64,000 nucleotides of DNA from Strigamia acuminata (taxonomy: Eukaryota > Arthropoda > Chilopoda > Geophilomorpha > Linotaeniidae): NCBI GenBank assembly GCA_949358305.1, contig OX442320.1, positions 4,170,259 to 4,234,258 of the forward strand. Direction: 5' to 3'. Made by a program: the position numbers and the translations under genes. Below the pieces are notes generated by a model. The model ran no database searches. It was not told where the DNA came from and saw only the letters and a list, made by a program, of their open reading frames with translations. Below, piece after piece: positions 1 to 10,025 of this stretch (its first letter is position 1; every line of letters begins with the position of its first letter).

Positions 1-619
1 AAAGCCAAAACAACATCTGCTAGAATCTGGCCAAAAAAATCCATAAAATATCGTAAACTTGTGAGTGGCGGTCGGCCGCCTCATGGCCAGGGGAGGACCA
101 TGGGGCGTTTGGTGTAGCAGAGGAGTGCGCAATATTCGGCAATAAGCCGACAGGAAGCGTGGATAATGCGCGAAAATGGCGCCGGTTAATTCCGATAATA
201 GAGTCGGGCGTGCTTCTCCGCACTGCTCCGTGTGTATGGCAACGTTTGGTACTTATATTACGTACCAAACATAAACTAAACAGCAATTAAACGATAATAA
301 ACTATTTTATAAACAAAACAACTTACATAGCTGGTTAAAACGAATTGAAAACATGATGAGTGGCCAACCTTCATGCAGGTTGCCATCTTGGATTGAGAAT
401 AATACAAACTAGGCACTCTAGTGCCGGAAAATAACATTACATGTTAACAAAAGAACAAATCATGTTGTTGAAAACATATATCGTACGGTATCTCGTACGT
501 TACATTGCAGAATGTAAATAAACACTTGATAATATAAGAAATATTATGAAATACGGATCATAACTTAAATGTAATAAGATAAATAGGATAAACAAATGAT
601 GTAAACATTTAACATCGAT
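1..619. other. Intergenic repeat debris
   Basis: I see no convincing coding region. Bases about 61-105 resemble 2849-2895 in the duplicated unit, so this is part of a dispersed repeat. A short palindrome (GTTTGGTAC ... GTACCAAAC) lies near 244-271. Open frames here are short and repeat-derived. Confidence 0.4.
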
Positions 620-854
620 TAAGTATCGGTCTTTAGACCAACATTTGGACACCATTCACGATTAAGTACAACACAGAAAACGCACAGTTTGGATTGAATA
701 TCTTTATTGTGGTTGTCTAGGGGTTGTGCGTTCACCGTCTTATCGCCTAGGTCGCCCAGTCCAACCGCTCTGTCCTGATTGGCTGCAATCAGGACGCAGC
801 TCTGACGATGTCGTAGGAGCTGCTGAGGATCCTCTTGTTGATGTCGCCAGATAT

Positions 855-1600
855 TTGCATTGATATCAGTATGATGAATTAGCTTGCACAAGGCGGGAAG
901 AATCTCGTTTATAGTTCCGAGAAGAATGCTCGGAACTTTGTGGCGACACAAGTTCCCTATGACCCACGTTAAGTTTTGCAGAAATAAAATGGGAATTTCC
1001 GAATGTATTAAAGCGAGTAATGGTTGAACTACACCCAAAGAAATAACAGTCTCGTAACCCGGGACCATCTCCAATAACGTTTCCTAGTGCCCAAACAGCT
1101 TGCTCGCAGACATTCTGGTGCGGAGAATGTAAAACCTGTATGAATAATGGAACCGCTCCTAAGACAGATTGAGAATTAGATTTAAAATTATTGAAAATGT
1201 GTCGGTAAAACACGTTTCACACAAGAAATACTTGCATCTACAACCGCTTGCGTCTGTTGCGACGTGCCACATGCAATATTCGTCAAAACCCACGCAGCTT
1301 CGAATTGATGAGATTCACTAAAATTGAAATTGAAATTGAATTTAACGAGCATGTTTCACTGGATTTAATTTTATTTCTTTTACTTTTTGTGGCATTCTAG
1401 GCAATGAACTAAAATTGGTAGTATTCTGGATTGAGTCAAATCGTCTATTTGACGATCTATACCCCTGCATAAAAGCTTTCTAAGAGTTTGCACAGCATGT
1501 AATTGTACGGCTGGTTCATCACTGCTCGCGTTTAAAACTATCATTTCCAAACTGCCGGGGTCGTTAAGACCTTCGTCAGTTTCGTCCAAAACACAAACAC
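855..1600 (-). pseudogene. KPNA3: Importin subunit alpha (karyopherin alpha 3/4-like) fragment
   Basis: Importin alpha is the armadillo-repeat adaptor that carries NLS cargo with importin beta into the nucleus. Three spliced pieces on the minus strand read as its first ARM repeats: 1600-1384 (contains [18 protein letters not shown]), 1317-1232 (FEAAWVLTNIACGTSQQTQA) and 1158 downward ([16 protein letters not shown], then a second frame with [12 protein letters not shown] and [12 protein letters not shown]). The two introns keep GT-AG ends and phase, so this is a genomic rather than a processed copy. Near 1060 the frame shifts, as if two bases were lost after GDGPGLRD. Similarity stops near 855, right after HHTDIN. 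The N-terminal IBB domain and most ARM repeats are absent. I infer a truncated, frameshifted segmental copy; a sequencing error in a partial gene is the alternative. Confidence 0.65.
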
Positions 1601-2680
1601 CTAAAACACTTAAAACACGACTTTTTGAATGCACAGTTTCTTTATTAAACAATTTGATTCTAAATCATTAATTTATTATTCAATAAACATTTTAAACATA
1701 AATTAAAAGCTATTCATTGACATTGTTTGCCGAAACTGCTACTTCGGAACGCAGTAATCCCATTTTCCGGGTAAGGTGTAACACCAATTATACGCCGATC
1801 CATGTCGGGCACAACGACTATCGGATCTGCAAACCCTACCTAGGGATGTTTTGCCAGGAGCAGCATTGCAATAATCCCAAGACGATTTCTGAAATAAAAA
1901 TCACTTTTTATATCAGCCCAAAGTCTAAATTAATGGCCAAACCGTACAGTATAACACCAATAATACACAGTATTCACTGAGTTACATGCACCAGTGCAGA
2001 CTCCATTGTATGATGTCCTCTGCAAATAAACAGAAAAAGACCACAAGAAAAACTACGTTTAGCTTCAACAGAAATATTTTGAACACAATGATGTCTTAGT
2101 TACAAATGAAACAGCTTCAACCTAAACAAGTGATAAAATATTGTTATCACTAAAAAATTTTCTTACCGCTCTTCCACCCCCTGAAAAGGTCTTTTTTAGT
2201 GTTGAGGGCACCAAAAAAAGTCTTTTTGCACCCTTCCTTCCGAATAAACGTCTACAAATTTTGACGATTGATGTTGCGTCTGGCCAATCAGATGGTTTCA
2301 TTGAAACCTGGAATTGGATCTAGTTCTAGAACTAGTTGCAGAATCCGAAAATGGCGGCCTGTTTGCACGTGGCAAAGTCTCGCCAACCAGACGTGAATCG
2401 ACGAGAGTTGGAGTTGATCGTGATTGGTTGGCCGCAAGACCTTTCCTTGCATTGCGTCGCTTACTTCAACTTGGAGTTGAAGCAGGAATTGGCGTCAACG
2501 TCAAGAATTTTTGGACGCAAGCAGCTTGTGTTGCGTCTAGTGTGAACACAAGTGTGAACCTAGCATAAGAGTTAGTTAATTCTACTAAATTGTTTAGTTG
2601 TCGCTGAGCCAACTAAAATTTTTTTCGAGTGTAGAGTTCCATTTTAAACGACATTTTCACTGGATGGTGTTTTGAAGTCT
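1601..2680. other. Intergenic, no supported gene
   Basis: Two modest open frames occur on the plus strand (1717-1980, and overlapping frames at 2314-2568). I recognise no domain, and the surroundings are AT-rich with repeats, so I do not call them genes. Confidence 0.4.
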
Positions 2681-3121
2681 CCGGATTCTTCACTGATGAA
2701 AATTTTAACGTTTGAGCCGGTAATTTTTGGGTGAACAGTCACTCTGCCGTCTCAAGATTCCTTGAGAAATCCATAAAATCCAGGTGATATCGTGTAGTGT
2801 TCAGCTCCGAATGACACTAGAGAAAAGAAAACGTTAAAAAGTCATTTTGTGAGTGTTCGGACGGACGCCACGTGGTCAGGGGAGGGCCACGGGACGCTGG
2901 ACGCAAAACACACTATGAAATATTATACGAAATACACAGGAGACGCAGGTTTAGTTATTACTGGCTTTATTACGTCTATGATGGTGCATTTCCCAAATGT
3001 GATGGCTGCGATAGCCATCCTTAATCAGACCGCGTGTCACGGCAACCGTGTGGTTGCATGACACGCGTGGTTGGTATTATGTTTGGGCCAATCCGTCGTA
3101 CGTTATCGGGAACGTGCGGCG

Positions 3122-3832
3122 GGGCTCTGAACAAAACGCTGGGTACACCCAAAATGGGGTACCCAATTTGGGTACCCAAGATTTCCTGGAGTGATTAATT
3201 AAATTTTTTACAAATTTTCAGAAATTAATATAATTTTTATTATGACACAAATATTAAAAATTAAACAAAATTAAACATAAAATTGTCAAAATCATTTTAA
3301 AAAATCACCAAAATTATTTTAAAAAATCATCAAAATCATTTTAAAAAATTATCAAAATCGATTTAAATTCAACTATAACTTATCAAAATCAACTTAAGTC
3401 GTTAAAAATCAGCTTCAATCGTTAAAAATCAACTTAAATTTGTTAAAAATCGATTTAAATTCGTTAAAAATCGATTTAAATTCATTAGAAATCACTAATA
3501 ATCGATTTAAATGCAATAAAACTCAGTAATAATCGATTAAAATTCAACTGTTGTGTTTCTCAAACACAAGCACATTCCTTTTTTCCGATTGTTTACCTCT
3601 TCCTGGTTTTGTAAAACCAAAAAGAAGAAATGACTTATCTAAAAAAAAAACGAAGAAATTATATTTGTGGAAAAAATGATTCACAATCAATGTTATCAAG
3701 TATATACATGTGTTAAATAATGTCCAATAATAACAAATTTTATAGAAATGTGAAACTTTTTACTAAAAAATAAATAAATTTTGTGTTACTTGGGTACCCA
3801 AATTGGGTGTACCCTGCGTTTTGTACAGAGCC
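3122..3832. mobile_element. 711-bp TIR element with 8-bp target duplication
   Basis: The ends form terminal inverted repeats: GGCTCTGAACAAAACGC on the left, and GGCTCTGTACAAAACGC as the reverse complement of the right. Each continues into GGTACACCC and paired GGGTACCCAA motifs. The flanks are the perfect 8-bp direct repeat GTGCGGCG (3114-3121 and 3833-3840). The second duplicated unit has a single GTGCGGCG at 9301-9308 with no insert, which proves insertion. The interior is AT-rich and includes degenerate tandem motifs around ATTTTAAAAAATCA and ATCGATTTAAAT (about 3290-3540). No transposase is visible. An 8-bp duplication fits the hAT superfamily, but the terminal bases are not typical, so the family is an inference. 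Confidence 0.8.
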
Positions 3833-4159
3833 GTGCGGCGGACATGGCGCAACTGGACGCTCAGGTCCTGATCGTTTGGTCGCCATTGCCATCAGACTGG
3901 GAAAGATGGTCGGGATTCGACCGTTTGCCATGCTGGTGGAAGGAACAACTCGTGGACCGCTACAGGGTCCCTCCAATTCCGGAAGGATCACTTCCGGGGC
4001 CCGCAGCTCCACCTGGTTGCGGAGGACCGCAACAGGCTGCGCAATAGACAAGAGAGGCGCTGGAGCTGTGCCAAGTGCCTTGCTGTTGCAGTGCAGTGAT
4101 CAGCGCGCAGGGGCAGCTGGTCACAATTTGTTAAAAATAATTTTGCCAATATTACTCAC

Positions 4160-4208
4160 CTCCAATGCAGAGCACAAGACACAAGCAAGCGAAGTTGTGG
4201 TTCGCCAT
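4160..4208 (-). CDS. Mirrored signal-peptide exon (divergent copy, unit 1)
   Basis: On the minus strand an ATG at 4208 opens a 16-codon frame, MANHNFACLCLVLCIG, ending at a GTGAGT donor. It is the inverted counterpart of exon 1 of the gene starting at 4595 (MTNYLSCFFLALCIG), with about 130 bp of inverted identity including a TATA-like GTATATATA upstream. Both ATGs lie about 390 bp apart, head to head. I find no convincing second exon downstream on the minus strand; that space is filled by a dispersed repeat. It is either a remnant of a divergent gene pair or the first exon of an unrecognised transcript. Confidence 0.5.
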
Positions 4209-4594
4209 GTTGTTCAGTTCGCTCTAATAGAAAGAACTGATGCATTTGGAAGAATCTTTGGGCTATATATACTGCAAAATACAATCGTTTGCAGCTGTAT
4301 ACCATTATTTTGTTGTTCTGTGTTTCCCCTATATTAACAATTGATTAAATTAAGTTAAGTTTTAATTATTTTTTTAATTGAAATAATCGATTCTTCGGCT
4401 TTTAGCTCTGATAATTTTAATAAAAACAATACCGAAAATTGAAAACTCAATAATTAGCAGATGGCAAAAGAGTTTAAACATGGAACAACAAAATAATCTG
4501 CGACAGCTGCGAACAATTGTATTTTACCGTATATATACACCAAAGATTCTTCCAAATGCCATCAGTTCTTTCTACGAAAACAAACGGACTGAAA
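4209..4594. promoter_or_regulatory. Palindromic divergent promoter region
   Basis: The interval between two divergent signal-peptide exons carries one TATA-like element per direction: GTATATATACACC near 4529 on plus, and the complement of TATATATACTGC near 4264-4275 on minus. Each is followed by the shared leader CAAAGATTCTTCCAAATG. The arms are inverted copies and the centre is AT-rich. Promoter function is inferred from position and motifs. The same layout is kept in unit 2, where a transposon now sits at the plus-strand TATA region. Confidence 0.5.
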
Positions 4595-6108
4595 ATGACG
4601 AACTACCTCTCTTGCTTCTTCCTTGCGCTCTGCATTGGAGGTGAGTAATAATTTTAACAATTTTTAACAAATGACGTTTTATCATTTTATTTCTTCTAGC
4701 ATCATTTGGAGTCGACCACTACACGGTATCATCCGAATTTTATGAAGTTCTCGCGGAAGCCCGAGACGGCGGCGAGACTGTTCAGCCGAGAATAACCAGT
4801 CACTCGGACGGCCATTACTCGATATCAGTAACGACGAGCAAGGGCACGCGCGAACTCAAGGATCTTAACAAGAGCACGGTTGACCTTTTCGCGAAGTTAT
4901 TCACCGATCCGAACATAGTCATTTCCCGCGATTCGCAAAGCGGTTCGAACGTTCAAATCTCCGTCACTGAGCAGTCGGAACAATTTTCCTCTTTCTCAAA
5001 CGGTTTTTCATTCGCTGGGGGCGCCAAAGAGTTTACCGTAACTTCGGAATTTTTTAATTTAATCAACGAAGCTCGAGCTGGTGGAGTGGATCTCCAACCC
5101 AAAATTACGGCGCATTCGGACGGCACTTACTCGATAACAATCACCACGAGCAAAGGCACGCGTACCTTGAGGAATCTTAGCGAAGAATTAATTCAGCTTT
5201 TCGCCCAGTTGTTTTCCGATCGGAATTTAAACATTTCCGTTCTTTCTCGAAGCGGCTCAAACGTCAAAATTTCCGTCAGTGACAAAACCGCGAGCTCGCA
5301 AACTTCGTCCACCAAAGAGTTTGTTGGACAGGTCGGTTATCGCTAGTTACTAGAGGCTGCATCATGCTCAAGATGTTTTTATCGATGATTTTTTCTGTTT
5401 ATTCGCAGAGAACGTCATACCACGCACGCTGCTCAACTGAGTGTATCACGAAGGGTCAGAAATATTATTGGTGTTATGCCGATAAGAAGGTATGTATATT
5501 AATTTAGACTTTAGGCTTATTTTGAAAATAAATTTTAATTTTAGAAGTATGGATTTACTTGGGATTATTGCACTTCTACCGGCACCACTGGCAAAACATC
5601 GCTCGGAAGGGATTGTAAATCCAATCATCCTTGTGGCGGACATGGATATAAATACGATTGGTGTTACACTACTACCGGAAGATGGGATTACTGCGTCAGT
5701 GACGGATCGAAATCTACGTTTGTTGGACAGGTCGGTTATCACTATAGTTACTATAGGCTGCATCATGCTCAAGATGTTTTTGTTGATGTTTTCTTCGTGT
5801 TTGTTCGCAGAAAACATCATACAGTGCACGCTGCTCATCCGAGTGTTCCCAACAGAAAGAGAAATATTATTGGTGTTATACTGATAAAGCGGTATGTATA
5901 TTAATTTACACTTTAGGCTTGTTTTAAAAATAAATTTTAATTTTAGAAGTATGGATTTACTTGGGATTATTGCACTTCTACCGGTACCACTGGCAAAACA
6001 TCGCTCGGAAGGGATTGTAAAGCCAATCATGCTTGTGCCAAATATAAAGAGAGATATAATTGGTGTTACACTACTACCGGAAGATGGGATTATTGCATAC
6101 CTAACTAG
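4595..6108 (+). CDS. Secreted repeat/Cys-rich protein, paralogue 1
   Basis: Six exons with GT-AG junctions and consistent phase: 4595-4640, 4700-5331, 5409-5489, 5545-5730, 5811-5891, 5947-6108, giving 395 aa. Exon 1 encodes a signal peptide (core LSCFFLALCIG), so the product is probably secreted. Exon 2 encodes two tandem copies of a domain of about 90 residues. Shared landmarks are TSEFF/SSEFY, EARxGG, the HSDGxYSI-TTSKGTR block, LFxQLF/LFAKLF and SGSNVxIS. Exons 3-6 encode two near-identical two-exon modules, each with two four-Cys submodules (C-x3 to 5-C-x8 or 9-W-C ... W-D-Y-C). The WC and WDYC half resembles the second half of the fibronectin type II signature, but the first two cysteines are too close for a standard FN2 fold. 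I do not recognise the family and assign no function. A polyadenylation signal AATAAA follows at 6204. Confidence 0.85.
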
Positions 6109-6203
6109 CAGTTTCAAAAAACAATGTTAATGAGTTGCTATCAATTAATGTTTAAAATGTTTATTGAATAATTCGTTAATGTTGGATTTAGAATTGAATT
6201 GCT

Positions 6204-6209
6204 AATAAA
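6204..6209 (+). terminator. Polyadenylation signal AATAAA
   Basis: AATAAA lies 96 bases after the stop codon of the secreted-protein gene. The corresponding stretch after the paralogue in unit 2 (near 13048) is also conserved. Confidence 0.6.
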
Positions 6210-6779
6210 AAAAACTGTGTGCATTCAAAAAGTGATTGTTGTCATCCAATCAGCGCATAGAACAACGAATTAATAGGAAATAACACACAGACACGTGTCC
6301 ATTACCATGTTTACATGTAGTACTCAGTTATCTGAATAAGTGAAAATGCAAAATTTACTTTTCTGGAAAACTGCATGCGTTTACAAAGAATCAGTTTTCT
6401 AACAAATGTGACGTCATACGACTTGCTTTGTGCGTTAACGCACGACGCATGAAGTTGTGTAGATTGTCCGGAAATAAAGAGGCAAAATGTAGAAAATCCA
6501 TGCTGAGTTTATTCAACGTGCTCATGGTGGAAAAACAGGAAAACGTAAGTAATAATAAGATAAACTTAAAACCAGATACAGATATGGGTTAACTAAAATC
6601 CGATAAACGAAAACTAAACAATAACTAAGGGATCTTATTTGATCCATTCATAAAACGATGTTTACAAAGTAATAGACAGATAAATATCAAACATTAATGT
6701 AAACATCGAGAATAAACAACTATAAAACATCTCGGGGAACCAAAAGGCCAACAAGTTGAAATATTTCAATTTCCTGCGT

Positions 6780-6895
6780 TGTGCATTAACGCATGGTGCA
6801 TCGGCAAAGCACGTTGGCGATGCAAAATTGTTCACATGCAACGCATGTGTCGATGCAGCTTTGCTGCGTTAACGCATGCATGTGAACTAGCTTTA
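6780..6895. repeat. GCATGCGTTAACGC-type dispersed repeat
   Basis: Short inverted segments (TTCACATGCAACGCATG and GCATGCATGTGAAC) enclose GC-richer sequence. A related block occurs at about 40845-40920, also with GCAACGCATG, GTTAACGC and GCATGTGAA motifs. This suggests a small non-autonomous repeat family. Confidence 0.4.
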
Positions 6896-7084
6896 AATTC
6901 TCTGTTAAACTTGCGCATTAATCATCCACAATGCACTGCGCACAAACAACATGTCCAATATGAAGCCATATTGGCTTCAGCATAACAATAACTTAATAAT
7001 ATTAATTTCTCGGATGATTTCTAACATTGCTCCATTTTGGCGCCATGCTTTTAAACAGCGTTGTTGTGACGTCAGCTTTCTAGA

Positions 7085-7512
7085 TACCGTATATCTTTGA
7101 TTTGTACGCGGGCCTTTAATAGCCCGCGGACCTTATATAACACGCGGGGCCGAACTTTTTTTTACAAATAAGGCGCGGGCCTTGTTTAGCGCGCGGGGCC
7201 AATTATTACGTTTCCAAAACGTACCATAATTGTTGTTACGTTCCAATTTTAGGCCGAAAATTTTTGAAATCTGCCGAAAAAGGATGATAAATAGAACGTT
7301 TTGCACATGTTTCAGTGGAAATTACCGAAACACATGCAAAACGTTTCATTTATCACACTGTTTTGGTGATTTTCGTCGCTAATTGGCCGATGCTTTTTTC
7401 CAATTCGGAATAAACCGCGGGCCTTAAATAGCGCGCGGACCCCAAATAGCGCGCGGGTCAAAATATTTTTTTGCAAATAGCGCACGGGTGCACTATTTGC
7501 AGATATACGGTA
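7085..7512. mobile_element. 428-bp MITE with TACCGTATATCT ends
   Basis: The stretch begins TACCGTATATCT and ends AGATATACGGTA, a perfect 12-bp terminal inverted repeat. The interior repeats the motif ATAGCGCGCGG/CCGCGGGCC several times, much more GC-rich than its surroundings. Ends starting ACCGTAT with inner GCGC motifs recall a widespread class of animal MITEs, but that is only resemblance. It is nested in the 6300-7710 element. Confidence 0.55.
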
Positions 7513-7710
7513 AGTAATGAGTGGGTGTTTACATTGCAAATGGCAATGCGCATAACACCCAAAATCTACCTCAAACAAGTGGATTTTAGTTTTCCAGATA
7601 AGTTTGACTTTCCTGTAAAACTGATTTGTTTACGTGATCAGGTTTCCAGAAAAGTCAATTTTGCATTTTCACTTATCTAGATAAGAGAGTACATGTAAAC
7701 ATGGTAAATG

Positions 7711-8172
7711 TTATCCTTGGTTCATGCTTGGATTAAAATATGGCGTTCGTACCACCACTGGGCATGCACACAGCTAAGTTTTGTCTCAAGACTGTTGAGG
7801 CCTGCTACCAGTGTTGAGGCCTGAAAAGTGTTGGGTGAGTGTGGAATTAACTGCAAACATCTTTGAAAACTTTGGCTTGAAAAGGTAAAAAATGGCCGCC
7901 ACTTTTATTCGAGTTTGGCCAAGAAGTGATGTCACTTCTTTAACGATACAGAACAAATCATGTACATAATATGAATCTCTTAGGATCCACATGCAAAAGC
8001 TATACAAAACTATAGGAGAAATCTAAGGTACAGTATTTGCTATTTGCTATTTGCTATTTGCTACAGAAATACAATCGTTAAAGCAGACAATTCAAATACA
8101 GTAAACGATGATCCGCACTGAAGAAACGACATGCTACTCACATTAGCATTAGAGAACACATTTTACTGAGGA
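7711..8172. other. Intergenic with 7-bp microsatellite
   Basis: Non-coding stretch between the TIR element and the orphan MKS1 exon. A short run of the 7-bp unit CTATTTG lies at about 8036-8064. Nothing else is supported. Confidence 0.4.
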
Positions 8173-8521
8173 CTAATGAAAAACAGCATTGGACCGAAAC
8201 TCAATACACCGCCCTAAACGCGCTAAACCACAAACACGCGCCGTTAACAAACTGATATAATCGTCCGGACCACAATCCAAAGTCTCTTCCGAACAAGTGC
8301 TCGCTTCCTCGGACCGATGGACGTCGGCCTGCACCGCCTGCAACTCGCAACTCGAGGTTTCCGAAGACCCCGTGCGAGTACTCGAAACGAGCGTACTCCC
8401 ACAAGTTTCCAGCAGACTTGACGAGGTCGACAACAACGACTCCCTGGCCTTTAACATCCGTCGTCTCGCGCGCTGAAATGCTTCGAGGATCGTCAAAACG
8501 CTCGAGCGGATCGACAGCGAG
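8173..8521 (-). pseudogene. MKS1: Orphan duplicate of the MKS1 terminal exon
   Basis: This minus-strand exon begins after a good acceptor (complement of 8522-8523) and stays open for 116 codons to a stop at 8173. It has the MKS1 C-terminal signature LEAFQRARRRMLKARES and is nearly identical to the exon at 13779-14139 in the other unit. The two diverge after ETLDCGPD, so the C-terminal tails differ. No other MKS1 exon lies beside it, so it is an orphan created by the tandem duplication. Its acceptor phase is the one MKS1 exon 14 needs, so use as an alternative last exon cannot be excluded. Confidence 0.75.
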
Positions 8522-8897
8522 CTAAAAATGCAAAACTATACTCTTAACTCACTACAAGGTTGTCCTCACTCCCATTGGCCGAGCCGGATTCTTCACTGAT
8601 GGAAATTTTAACGTTTGAGCCGGTAATTTTTGGGTGAACAGTCACTCTGTCGTCACAAGATTCCTTGAGAAATCCATAAAATCCAGGTGATATCGTGTAG
8701 TGTTCAACTCCGAATGACACTAGAGAAAAGAAAATGTTAAAAAGTCATTTTGCGAGTGTTCGGACGGACGCCACGTTGTCAGGAGAGGCCCACGGGACGC
8801 TGGACGCAACACACACTATGAAATATTATACGAAATACACAGGAGACACAGGTTTAGTTATTACTGGCTTTATTATGTCTAGGGATATGATGTAGTG

Positions 8898-9155
8898 CAG
8901 CGGTCGGCAACTGGCGGCCCGCAAGCCGGATCCGGACCGCGGGAGGTCGAAACTTGGACCGCCAGATATTTTTTATTATATATTTTTTTGGTATTTTTGT
9001 TGTTTTTTGGTGTTTTTTTTAATTTTTTTGTTTTTTTGTTGGTGTTTTTGGTGTTTTTTTGTGTTCTTTTGTTTTATTTTGTTGTCTTTTTCTGGACCTC
9101 GAAAAAAATTTTCACTAGTATCCGGACCCCACTCAAAATTACTTGCCGACCCCTG
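8898..9155. mobile_element. 258-bp hAT-type MITE
   Basis: The left end CAGCGGTCGGCAA and the reverse-complemented right end CAGGGGTCGGCAA match at 12 of 13 positions. This is the classic hAT terminal form with CAG ends. The element is flanked by a perfect 8-bp target duplication ATGTAGTG (8890-8897 and 9156-9163). The interior is a strongly strand-biased T/G-rich run with no coding capacity, so it is non-autonomous. Confidence 0.9.
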
Positions 9156-9651
9156 ATGTAGTGTCTTATGGTGCATTTCTCAAATGCGATGGCTGCGATA
9201 GCCATCCCTAATCAGATCGCGTGTCACGGCGACCGTGTAGTTGCATAACACGCGTGGTTGGTGTTACGTTTGGGCCACGCCGTCATACGTTATCGGGAAC
9301 GTGCGGCGGACATGGCGCAACTGGACGCTCAGGTCCCGATGGGCGACAGAGTCGCCACGCCGATCGTTTGGTGGCCATTGCCATCAGACTGGGAGAGACG
9401 GTCGGGATGCAACCGTTCGCCATGCTGGTGCAAGGAACACCTCGTGGATCGCTAAAAGGTCCACCCACTTCCGAAAGGGTCACTTCCGGGGCCCGCAGCT
9501 CTACCTGGTTGCGGAGAACCGCAACAGGCTGCATGAGAACCAAGAGAGGCACTGGAGCTGCGCCAAGTGCATCGCTGTTGCAGTGCAGTGATCAGCGTGC
9601 AAGGGCAGCTGATCACAATTTGTTAAAAATATTTTGGCCAATATTACTCAC

Positions 9652-9700
9652 CTCCAATGCAGAGCACAAGACACAAGCAAGCGAAGTCGTGGTTCGCCAT
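9652..9700 (-). CDS. Mirrored signal-peptide exon (divergent copy, unit 2)
   Basis: Counterpart of 4160-4208. The ATG at 9700 reads MANHDFACLCLVLCIG and ends at GTGAGT. Reading frame, start and donor are kept in both units, with one residue differing between them (N to D). That hints at constraint but is too short to be proof. No downstream exon is recognised. Confidence 0.45.
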
Positions 9701-10025
9701 GTTCGTTCAGTTTGCTCTAGTAGAAAGAACTCCTGCATTTGGAAGAATATTTGGGCCATATATACTGCAAAATACAATCGTTTGCAGCTGTATACCATTA
9801 TTTTGTTGTTCTGTGTTTCCCTTACATTAACAATTGATTAAATTAAATTAGCTTTTAATAATTTTTTAATTGAAATAATCGATTCTTCGGCTTTTAGCTC
9901 TGATAATTTTGATAAAAACAATACCGAAAATTGAAAACTCAATAATTAGCAGATGGCAAAAGAGTTTAAACACGGAACAACAAAATAATGTACTACAGCT
10001 GCGAACAATTGTATTTTGCCGTATA

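Larger units (their letters stand above)
6300..7710. mobile_element. 1.4-kb TIR element, composite
   Basis: About 100 bp at each end are inverted copies. The left end (ACCATGTTTACATGTA, then GTGAAAATGCAAAATT, TTTTCTGGAAAAC) matches the complement of the right end (about 7605-7708). The outermost bases pair as CATTACCATG against CATTTACCAT. It lies only in unit 1 and has no counterpart after the gene in unit 2. No transposase frame is visible. Another TIR element (7085-7512) and a palindromic CATGCAACGCATG block (6780-6895) are nested inside. Confidence 0.6.
2681..8550. repeat. Tandem duplication, unit 1
   Basis: Unit 1 corresponds to unit 2 at 8584-14168. Matching runs from CCGGATTCTTCACTG (2681 and 8584) to AACAACGAATTAATA (6275 and 13120). 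It resumes over the MKS1 terminal exon (about 8262-8545 and 13880-14163). Each unit carries, in order: a GC-richer repeat stretch, a mirrored signal-peptide exon, the secreted-protein gene, and an MKS1 last exon. Unit 1 has an extra 711-bp insertion (3122-3832) and a TIR element at 6300-7710; unit 2 has two other insertions. The unit boundary lies between 8550 and 8584. Confidence 0.85.

Noticed and set aside
619-850. Continuation of the importin-alpha frame to a stop at 619
   Set aside because: Similarity to the family stops at about 855; the rest reads as unrelated, repeat-like sequence.
2314-2345. Palindrome like a cloning-vector polylinker (CTAGTTCTAGAACTAG)
   Set aside because: It does not match a vector beyond a few bases, and the flanks are native-looking repeat DNA.
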